A stretch of DNA of 7,127 nucleotides, taken from an uncultured Prevotella sp. (GTDB lineage: Bacteria; Bacteroidota; Bacteroidia; Bacteroidales; Bacteroidaceae). Positions 1 through 5,700 of this stretch are shown one piece after another (within the stretch, counting starts at the first letter, position 1; each line of letters opens with the position of its first letter). The notes beneath the pieces are model-generated. The model had not been told where the DNA came from and made no database searches. It saw only the letters and a program-made list of their open reading frames with translations. The stretch covers positions 1 to 7,127 of the forward strand of contig OMVH01000035.1 of the NCBI GenBank assembly GCA_900314365.1. The letters are read 5' to 3'. The position numbers and the translations under genes were made by a program.

Positions 1-551
1 AGGTCGACTACGTACTTGTAGCCGTCCGTGATTATGGACTGCGCCTTTTTCAACGCATCATGACAGCCACGCCTCGGACGGAAGCCGAAGCTGTTCCTGC
101 TGAACTGTTTCTCATAGATGGGAGTCAGGACTTGGTTGATGGCTTGTTGCACCATGCGGTCTACCACGGTGGGTATCCCTAAAAGGCGCTTCTTGCCATT
201 ATCCTTGGGTATCTCTACCCGTCTGACGGGATTCGGACGGTAGCTGCCGTCCATGAGGGACTTTATCAGAGTGTCTTTATTGGCTCTCAGCCACGGGAGC
301 AACTGCTCGCATGACATCTTGTCGACACCGCCACAGCCCTTGTTCCTCACCACGCACTTGTAGGCGTCGTTCAAGTTCTTCGGGGATAGTATGACCTCCA
401 ATAAATGTTCCTTGTCAAATGGTACTTCCACGACGTTGTCTTCCGTCATCCATATGTAGGTCTGCACTCCCTCATACCCTTCGGATTCCGTCCTGTCTCT
501 TTGAGGGCAGTCATTGCCTTGAGGCGATGTTTTCTGCATTCTTTCCTGCAT
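1..551 (-). CDS. ltrA: Group II intron reverse transcriptase/maturase, N-terminal part (LtrA-type)
   Basis: This intron-encoded protein helps the intron RNA fold and splice, and copies it into DNA during retrohoming. Only the first 183 codons are visible; the frame is open to base 1. After a polar N-terminal extension of about 45 residues comes an RT0-like block at about residues 59-80 (LNDAYKCVVRNKGCGGVD). Next is RT1, about 107-150, with NPVRRVEIPK, KRLLGIPTVVDR and QQAINQVLTPIYE. RT2, about 151-168, has SFGFRPRRGCHDAL. RT3 begins with YKYVVDL, just before the first catalytic aspartate segment. The YADD box, maturase domain X and any endonuclease domain are outside the window. ATG at 551 is the first start after an in-frame TAA; ATG at 539 is an in-frame alternative. 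The position fits an ORF in domain IV of the intron. No frameshift or stop was found in the visible part. Confidence 0.92.
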   Translation of the reverse strand, partial: MQERMQKTSPQGNDCPQRDRTESEGYEGVQTYIWMTEDNVVEVPFDKEHLLEVILSPKNLNDAYKCVVRNKGCGGVDKMSCEQLLPWLRANKDTLIKSLMDGSYRPNPVRRVEIPKDNGKKRLLGIPTVVDRMVQQAINQVLTPIYEKQFSRNSFGFRPRRGCHDALKKAQSIITDGYKYVVD

Positions 552-959
552 ACGGTAACTTTCAATTACTGTCGTTTAATTAAGGTTCGGTCCTTCGACG
601 CACGTGTCAATATGCGACTACTATGACCTCGGCTGACTTCTCACGGCAAGCGTTACTCCGTGACTTTCGTAAATATAACTAATCCTCACGTCCGTGAGAC
701 CTCACCAGTTAAGCATACCAACTTTCCACCTTATCCCCGCCTAATTTACTCCTTGCGATTCCAAGTAGTTATCGGGCTTCAACGCTTTTTGCCGCCTTAC
801 CCTCGCAAACAGCCTTAATATTAGGTTTCTGTACGTCGGGGCAGATGTTTGCCGCTGACTTCTTTCAGATTCCACCTCGCGATGGACACCCTTGTCTCTC
901 TGGCTATGCAGTTCCCACTACCTGGTCTGCTCGGGACTTACACCCGTTAGCCGGTACAC
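552..959 (-). ncRNA. Group II intron ribozyme, domains I to III and start of IV
   Basis: This is the catalytic RNA upstream of the maturase gene. Recognisable blocks in order are the 5' end (959 leftward), GGTGGAATCTGAAAGAAG at about 880-863, and a loop holding CAAACA (851-846). Then comes a small hairpin AGTT/AACT (723-720 with 710-707) whose loop holds ATGCT (716-712). The last are the domain III-like strings GAGGTCATAGTAG (630-618) and GAAGGACCGAAC (596-585). These strings recur in many bacterial group II introns. The two loop sequences match the 5' exon and are proposed as EBS2 and EBS1. Domain borders were not folded and are approximate. Position 5 is A, where the usual start is GUGYG. 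Confidence 0.8.
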
Positions 960-973
960 ATGCTGGTCAAACA
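960..973 (-). other. Intron target site in the 5' exon (IBS1 and IBS2)
   Basis: On the minus strand the exon ends ...TGTTTGACCAGCAT directly before the intron. AGCAT (964-960, exon positions -5 to -1) is the exact complement of ATGCT in an intron hairpin loop at 716-712. TGTTTG (973-968, exon positions -14 to -9) is the exact complement of CAAACA at 851-846. Order and spacing are those expected for IBS2 then IBS1. Pairings of 5 and 5-6 bp are short, so chance is possible for either alone; the pair in the correct places is better support. Confidence 0.65.
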
Positions 974-1010
974 AAATCCGGCAGCTCACCCCTGGAGTGA
1001 CACTGCCGGA
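969..1010 (-). terminator. Rho-independent terminator of the rpsF-rpsR-rplI operon
   Basis: Minus-strand bases TCCGGCAG (1010-1003) and CTGCCGGA (984-977) form an 8-bp GC-rich stem. A further inner 4-bp helix TCAC/GTGA (1000-997 with 989-986) follows after a small internal loop. The 3' arm runs into TTTTGTTT (976-969). It lies 58 bases past the rplI stop codon. The intron begins 17 bases after the stem, so the terminator is intact. Confidence 0.88.
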
Positions 1011-1067
1011 AAATATAGATATGCTTTACAGTACTTAAGAAATGCCTGTTTCTTTGCTTGAGTCTTG

Positions 1068-1628
1068 TTACTCAGCTGCGGGAGCCTCCTCGGTTTCAGC
1101 CTCGGGAGCTTGTGCTGCCTCAGCAACAGGAGCCTCAGCCTTCTCCTCTGCAGGAGCCTCCTCAACAGGAGCCTCAGCCTTAGGAGCCTCTTCGGCAACC
1201 ACCTTTACAGGCACCTTCACCTCAACATCCTTGAAGAAGTGTACAGTAGCCTCAAAGTCACCGAGACGCTTGATGTCGTGCATAGTGATAATCTTGCGGT
1301 CGATTTCGAAGCCCTTCTTAGCAAGTTCCTCAGCCACGATAGCTGCATTCACTGAGCCGTAGGTAACACCTGTAGCACTCACCTTAGCGGGGATGACGAG
1401 CTCGATGTCCTTCAAAGCGTCAGCCTTCTTCTCAGCCTCAGCCTTGAGCACTGCAATCTTATGAGCCTGCTGCTTCAAGTTTTCTGCAAGAACCTTCTTT
1501 GCCGACTCGGAGGCAATCACAGCCTTACCTGTAGGAATGAGGTAGTTACGGCCGTAGCCTTTCTTCACGTTTACAATATCGTTCTTGTATCCAAGCCCGA
1601 TGATATCTTCTTTCAGTATGATTTCCAT
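1068..1628 (-). CDS. rplI: 50S ribosomal protein bL9 with extended Glu/Ala/Pro tail
   Basis: bL9 binds 23S rRNA near the base of the L1 stalk and reaches across the ribosome surface; it helps keep reading frame. The product is 186 residues. The N-terminal rRNA-binding domain is clear: MEIILKEDIIGLG at 1-13, GYGRNYLIPTGKAV at 24-37. A charged connecting helix spans about 41-75, and a C-terminal domain with VTYGSVNAAIVAEEL (88-102) ends near residue 145. Typical bL9 proteins stop at about 148-150 residues. Here about 40 extra residues follow, made almost only of E, A, P, K and V, and probably disordered. Start ATG 1628 is supported by homology and by an AAAGGAGG seven bases upstream. It is the last gene of the operon, 16 bases after rpsR. 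Confidence 0.97.
   Translation of the reverse strand: MEIILKEDIIGLGYKNDIVNVKKGYGRNYLIPTGKAVIASESAKKVLAENLKQQAHKIAVLKAEAEKKADALKDIELVIPAKVSATGVTYGSVNAAIVAEELAKKGFEIDRKIITMHDIKRLGDFEATVHFFKDVEVKVPVKVVAEEAPKAEAPVEEAPAEEKAEAPVAEAAQAPEAETEEAPAAE
1081..1190 (-). repeat. rplI: In-frame repeats encoding the acidic Ala/Pro tail of bL9
   Basis: The coding strand carries GAGGCTCC five times (plus-strand ggagcctc at 1081, 1129, 1153, 1168 and 1183), each within Glu-Ala-Pro codons. A 19-bp exact direct repeat occupies 1124-1142 and 1163-1181. Its 39-bp period is 13 codons, so gain or loss of one unit by slippage or recombination would keep the frame. Confidence 0.85.
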
Positions 1629-1635
1629 TCTTTGT

Positions 1636-1643
1636 CCTCCTTT
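1636..1643 (-). promoter_or_regulatory. Consensus Shine-Dalgarno of rplI
   Basis: AAAGGAGG lies seven bases before the rplI ATG, an ideal match and spacing. Bacteroidetes genes seldom use such sites, so its presence is unusual. It falls entirely in the 16-base gap between rpsR and rplI, so coding needs do not explain it. Confidence 0.85.
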
Positions 1644-1644
1644 G

Positions 1645-1917
1645 TTATTTCATCAAATCAGTTACGAAGGGAAGCAAAGCAATGTGACGTGCACGCTTCA
1701 CAGCCTGAGCGACACGGCGCTGATATTTCAGGCTCGTACCGGTGATGCGGCGCGGCAGTATCTTACCCTGCTCGTTGAGGAACTTCTTGAGGAACTCGGG
1801 ATCCTTGTAGTCAATGTACTTAATTCCACTCTTCTTGAAACGGCAATACTTCTTCTTCCGAGTGTCAATGGAAGGAGCGGTCAAGTAACGGATTTCTGCT
1901 TTCTTCTGGTCTGCCAT
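1645..1917 (-). CDS. rpsR: 30S ribosomal protein bS18
   Basis: bS18 is a small basic protein of the 30S platform that binds 16S rRNA as a heterodimer with bS6. The product has 90 residues. It shows the family core KKKYCRFKKSGIKYIDYKD at about 21-39, FLKKFLNEQGKILPRRITGTS at 42-62 and KYQRRVAQAVKRARHIALLPF at 64-84. Start ATG 1917 (MADQKK) fits the family length; the open frame further upstream is the overlap with rpsF and is not expected to be translated. It begins one base after the rpsF stop, so the genes are tightly linked and likely translationally coupled. In Bacteroidia, bS18 together with bS6 and bS21 contributes to the pocket that sequesters the 3' tail of 16S rRNA. Confidence 0.97.
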   Translation of the reverse strand: MADQKKAEIRYLTAPSIDTRKKKYCRFKKSGIKYIDYKDPEFLKKFLNEQGKILPRRITGTSLKYQRRVAQAVKRARHIALLPFVTDLMK

Positions 1918-1918
1918 G

Positions 1919-2263
1919 TTATGCCTCCTCTTTCTTGCTAAGTTTGTTGCGGCGCTTTTCAGCGTATGCGGCAGCATACTTGTCAAGGCGCACTGTGATG
2001 TAACGGATAACTTTCTCGTCGCGGCGGAAGCCGGTCTCGAGCTTTTCAACCAACGAAGGGTCGCCCTTGAACTCTAACAGGCAGTAGAAGCCAGAGCTCT
2101 TCTTCTGGATGTTGTAAGCAAGCTTCTTCAAGCCCCACTGCTCTTCATTCAGAATCTCTGCTCCCTTGTCGGTGAGGAGTTTCTTGAATTTAGCGACCGT
2201 TTCCTTCATCTGAACATCAGACAAAACGGGAGTCAAAATGAAAACGGTTTCGTATTGATTCAT
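1919..2263 (-). CDS. rpsF: 30S ribosomal protein bS6
   Basis: bS6 is a ferredoxin-fold protein of the 30S platform, partner of bS18. The product has 114 residues. It starts with the family hallmark MNQYETVFILTP, followed by LKKLAYNIQKKSSGFYCLLEF at 45-65 and RRDEKVIRYITVRLD at 79-93. It ends in a lysine/glutamate-rich tail. ATG 2263 is chosen because the hallmark begins there; an earlier in-frame ATG at 2353 would overlap the promoter and adds no conserved sequence. The bases before the start, AACATTTAAGTAGT, are A/T-rich without a Shine-Dalgarno site, the normal Bacteroidetes pattern. It is first in the operon rpsF-rpsR-rplI. Confidence 0.97.
   Translation of the reverse strand: MNQYETVFILTPVLSDVQMKETVAKFKKLLTDKGAEILNEEQWGLKKLAYNIQKKSSGFYCLLEFKGDPSLVEKLETGFRRDEKVIRYITVRLDKYAAAYAEKRRNKLSKKEEA
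1924..1930 (-). promoter_or_regulatory. Strong Shine-Dalgarno of rpsR inside the end of rpsF
   Basis: GAGGAGG is followed by six bases and then the rpsR ATG. It overlaps the last Glu-Glu-Ala codons of bS6 (GAG GAG GC), so amino-acid constraint explains part of the match. The choice of GAG over GAA twice makes the site stronger. Confidence 0.75.
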
Positions 2264-2346
2264 ACTACTTAAATGTTGATAAATAATTAAATTGTTAGTT
2301 TGCCCCACAGCCAAGCGCTCACAAAGGAGCCCATCACCGCAAAGCA
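2264..2346 (-). promoter_or_regulatory. Structured 5' leader of the rpsF operon, candidate autoregulatory RNA
   Basis: Just after the predicted transcription start, CTTTGC (2344-2339) can pair with GCAAA (2303-2299). Inside it, GCTC (2330-2327) pairs with GAGC (2320-2317) around a six-base loop. After the hairpin, about 30 unpaired A/T-rich bases lead to the ATG. In other bacteria the bS6:bS18 complex binds an rpsF leader hairpin and represses the operon. I do not see the CCG trinucleotide described for that motif, so this is only a candidate. Confidence 0.35.
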
Positions 2347-2349
2347 GTT

Positions 2350-2358
2350 GCAAAGGTA
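2350..2358 (-). promoter_or_regulatory. Bacteroidetes -7 element of the rpsF operon
   Basis: TACCTTTGC matches the Bacteroidetes sigma-ABfr -7 consensus TAnnTTTG plus the often-following pyrimidine. Transcription would begin near 2347-2344, about 80 bases before rpsF. No TTTG is found at the usual -33 spacing; the nearest upstream one is 37 bases away. Confidence 0.6.
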
Positions 2359-2510
2359 CTCATTTTCCGTGAGATAGCTGCACGTGACCTTCACGCAAAT
2401 CCAACATTTAACTTTCTTTTGTATTGAGAGGCCTTCTACAACGACCAAACTTACCTCCTACCGGTCTAGTAAGGACGGAGAAGCTGAAACCATCTATCAA
2501 CCTTGAACCA
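2359..2510. other. Intergenic stretch between terminator and rpsF promoter
   Basis: No coding sequence is seen in these 152 bases. On the minus strand TAAGTTTG (2453-2446) also fits TAnnTTTG and could be a second upstream promoter of rpsF, but no -33 partner was found. CTTAC (2473-2469) and GTAAG (2454-2450) can pair around an ACCGGT palindrome, overlapping that element. Both are weak. Confidence 0.3.
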
Positions 2511-2549
2511 CAAATAAGGCCGCTGCCAGGCAAAAGCTGGACAACGGCC
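2511..2549 (-). terminator. Terminator after the small-protein gene
   Basis: GGCCG (2549-2545) pairs with CGGCC (2522-2518). An inner helix of about seven pairs, including CCAG with CTGG and one bulged base, closes around a pyrimidine-rich loop. The 3' arm is followed by TTATTTG. It sits about 30 bases past the stop of the 65-residue gene and separates it from the ribosomal operon. Confidence 0.8.
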
Positions 2550-2578
2550 CTCCATTATTATTAATCTACTCACACGTC

Positions 2579-2776
2579 TTACCAGGGATTGTAGCCTCCC
2601 CGCCATCCGTCAGCCTTATTCTCTGACGACCAGGGATTTATGTTCTCATCCTCATCCTCGAAGAAGTCCTGCCCCTTCGAATCCGCATAGGGCGACTGTG
2701 AGCCTGCTAACAAGGAGGAGACGACGACGGCTGTTTCGCGAACAGTCACAGGAGGCATATATCTTTTCTTTTCCAT
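2579..2776 (-). CDS. Small protein of unknown function with YMPP...LLAGS N-terminus
   Basis: The product is 65 residues and I cannot assign a function. Residues 1-26 have the pattern of short proteins abundant in Prevotella and related genera: a basic start, Y-x-x-P (YMPP, 6-9), a Val-rich stretch (TAVVVSS) and LLAGS at 22-26. The rest is variable and acidic: FFEDEDENINPW (38-49), then GWRGGYNPW to the end. The tripeptide NPW occurs twice, at 47-49 and as the last three residues. There is no convincing membrane segment or standard signal peptide. It starts 13 bases after the stop of the 1206-residue secreted protein and is followed by a terminator, so it is probably expressed from the same transcript. 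The layout of a conserved N-terminus and a variable C-terminus resembles leader/core peptides, but no processing gene is present here. Confidence 0.75.
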   Translation of the reverse strand: MEKKRYMPPVTVRETAVVVSSLLAGSQSPYADSKGQDFFEDEDENINPWSSENKADGWRGGYNPW

Positions 2777-2789
2777 GTCTTATATTAGT

Positions 2790-5700
2790 CTAATAGATGA
2801 TTATTTTCGTTCCGTTCACAATGTAGATTCCTGCGGGGAGATTGACCGTGACCGACTGGCCGGCCCTAAGAGCTCCCTTCCATACCTGCAGTCCGGAAGC
2901 ACTGACCACCGTGGCCTTCTTGTCGGTATCAGCTGTCATCGTGAGCGTACCCTGACCTGCTGTGAGTGTCAGATCTGAGCTGACGGCTGAGTTGACATCA
3001 CTGATTCCCGTTGTCCAGCTATCGTCGAAGCTCACCGTAAATCCGTCTACAGACTTAGCATTCGACGAGGCCTCATGGGCGAAGTAAGCACGGAAAGGAT
3101 AGACATAGACATGGTCATACTTAGAACCCAGGTTCTTGGAGTTGTAGAACTTGCCCTGTGCGAAGTAGAACCATCCGCCTTCCTTGCTCAGTTTCTTGCC
3201 CGAGTAGGACCCGAAGTGTGTGAACGAATGGCTGTCGTTGCCAATGAGGCCCATTCCCGTCTCACCGGTGAAGGTATAGTCGGCATTCATGTAGTTGCCT
3301 TCCTCAGCATCTTCTGCCACGGTAGCATACACATCCGAGCCATACTGCTGCACCTCGAAAGAGAGCTGCTCATCGTCGGAGGCTTGCTCTATCTTTACCA
3401 TATAAGGTGTATTAGGAATGGTGGACTTCACGCTGACAGGAACGAACTTGGCCTTGACCCAGAAGTCCTTGCCCACATTGCCTTCCTCATTGTCCGTAGA
3501 GAGTCCGCCCTCGCTCTTCATCTGATAGAGGCTGATGGAGCACTTCTCGTTGGCATGCACGCCGTTGCTCAATTCAATGGAGAAAGGCAGCACGAGGGTT
3601 GCAAGAGTGGCCTTACCATTCATGGCATTGGTAATCTTGCGTGAGTAGGCAGCGTAGTTCTCGGCCGGAACAGTAATCTTGTAAGGCGAGAAGAAGGGTT
3701 GCTTGTCGGTGATGACAATGTTCTTGCAGGCACGGAAGTCGCCGCTCATGGTCTTCTGCACGTAGTTGTCCTCGTCGAACGTAGTACGCTCGGGGAAGAA
3801 GATGAGGCAGTTGGGGTTGAGCACGCTCTTCATGGCCGACATACTCTCCTTGCTCTCCACGAGCACAGAGTAGAGGTTGGTGTAGTCGAGATAGAGCACC
3901 TGGTCGGTGGAGGCATTCTTATCTGTAAGGGCCGTCGTCAGAGCCTGTTTCATCATGTTGACCGTGAGATAAGCCTTCGTACTGGGAATCTCCTTACCAG
4001 TCTCTTTATCGTAGGCTTTGAAGGAACCGCCATACATGGGCTTGTCGGTATTGCCATCGTAGCAGGTAGTGCTGTAGAGTTCCTTCAGGTCGCACTTGGC
4101 ATCGTAGTCCTTCACGATCAGCTGGATGTCCATCAGGTAGTAAGCGTAGTAACGGTGCTCCATAGCTGTTGTGGGTGCAATGTTGTAGCGGGTCTCATCG
4201 CCGGTGAAGAGATAACAGGGCTTCTCATCGTTGACAGCGATCTCGATGTCCTCGGTGAAGGTACCGCCCTGCGATGTGTAGAGGGCCTCGGAATAAGGAT
4301 ACTCCTCGAGAGTGGCTGCTGTGCTCGCTGTGCCGGTATTAGCCAGGTCGGCGGCGTTGTTGTATTTGAAGGCCTTGTCGCCGCACATCTCCGAGCGCAC
4401 CTTGTCAGCGGCAGGCTCGTTGCCCGTGGTGGTGTACTGCTTGCCGTCGCCGTAGGTGTTGTAATAAGGCGACTTGGCCAGATAGTTGCGTGCGTTGCCA
4501 GTGGTGTTTCTGCCGTAGGTCTCGTCCATATACTTGCTGGAGAGATTCTCGAAGGTAAACTTACACTTGTTGGTATCGCCCACGAAGTCGGAAGGCACGT
4601 AGAAGAGGAACTGTCCGCCGGCCACCTGGAAGTCGTTGCTGGTGAACTGCTGGGTGAGTTTCAGCTCATCAGCCTTGTGGGAGTGGCACACGATGTCGAG
4701 CGTGTTGATAAAGGGATTGAGCTGCTCCATCGTGAGGTTATAGGTGATGAGAGCCTTAGCACCATCGGCCAGCCCCGAGATAGTGAACTTCACGGCGTCG
4801 TTGTTCAGTCCGCCTACCTCAAGCGTCATGTCCTTGTTGCTGCTGCTTACTTTCGCCATTTCTTCCACTTCGCCGGCCTTGGTGCCGTAGAGGCTAAGTG
4901 TGAAGTCGGAGGGAGTGTAGGCAGGGTTGGTGACTTGTCCGGAGATTGCGTTCCAAGATGCGACATAATTGCTACTAGAGGAGAACAGAGCTCTTGAAGA
5001 GCTACCATTAAATAACAAATAGTTGTCGCCCCACATGACACGTCCATTGCTCACCGTAAAGCTACTGGCGTTATTGGCATCAGTTGTTCCATTAGCAATA
5101 TAATACACATATCTGCCGGAGCTTAATGTCTGCACAGATAGATACGTATTGCCACTTTGCAGTTTGCCGGTCTTTGTCAGCGTCCATTGAGTCTGCGGAC
5201 TGGTACTCCACGTTCCGTCTGTCTGAAGGTAATAAGTTGTACGCCTATACGTATAGGATATGGTTCCCGTGCTACCGTCGTAATTGATAGTCGATGCATT
5301 GGCCTTAGTGCCATAGTGTGCCTTGATTTGGGCACCCGTGATGCGATAGCCCAAAGGAATCGACTTGCCGTTCTGGTTTGTCGTCTCGGTGGGTGTCTCT
5401 ATATAATAGGTACCGTTGCCGAGGGCATAGTAGAGCTGTCCGTCATTGCTCAGCACCTGGATGTTGCCACTGCCAGCCTTGGTTGGCAACTTCTTGTCGG
5501 CTGTCACAGCATCCTCCTGATAGAGCCAGTTCTTGGCCGTCAGGTCGACCACGTTCTCATAGTTGTAGCTGTAATAGGTGGAGCCACTCTTGCTGTTTTG
5601 CTGAATCACGCCCAAGTCGAGCTTACCGGTAGTGAACTCAGCGCCTACCATGTTCACTCCGTTGGAGATTATCTCACCGGGAGTACCGGGAACACCCTCG

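Larger units (their letters stand above)
1..959 (-). mobile_element. Group II intron, 5' part (cut by the left window edge)
   Basis: This is a self-splicing, retrotransposing intron reading leftward. Its first base is placed at 959, where the minus strand begins GTGTACCGGC, followed by the block GGTGTAAGTCCCG that is common near the 5' end of bacterial group II introns. A ribozyme region of about 408 bases leads into a reverse transcriptase/maturase gene. The 5' exon is the region just past the rplI terminator. Exon bases 960-964 and 968-973 are complementary to intron bases 712-716 and 846-851, as expected for IBS1/EBS1 and IBS2/EBS2. The rest of the enzyme, domains V and VI and the 3' end lie to the left of the window, so completeness and activity cannot be judged. 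The intron interrupts no gene. Confidence 0.9.

Noticed and set aside
960..1010. The terminator hairpin as proof that the intron is class IIC
   Set aside because: The 17-base distance from the stem and the apparent two-part EBS/IBS pairing fit IIA/IIB targeting as well or better; the class is left open.
1918..2049. N-terminal extension of bS18 from ATG 2049
   Set aside because: It would lie wholly within rpsF in another frame; the normal bS18 length and a strong SD point to ATG 1917.
2264..2353. N-terminal extension of bS6 by 30 residues from ATG 2353
   Set aside because: The extension overlaps the -7 element and predicted leader and has no bS6 similarity; the family start MNQYETVFILTP is at 2263.
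3699..4997. Long open frame of 432 codons on the plus strand
   Set aside because: It is antisense to the 1206-residue protein, rich in Val/Leu/Gly/His with no family resemblance, and explained by codon bias of the real gene.
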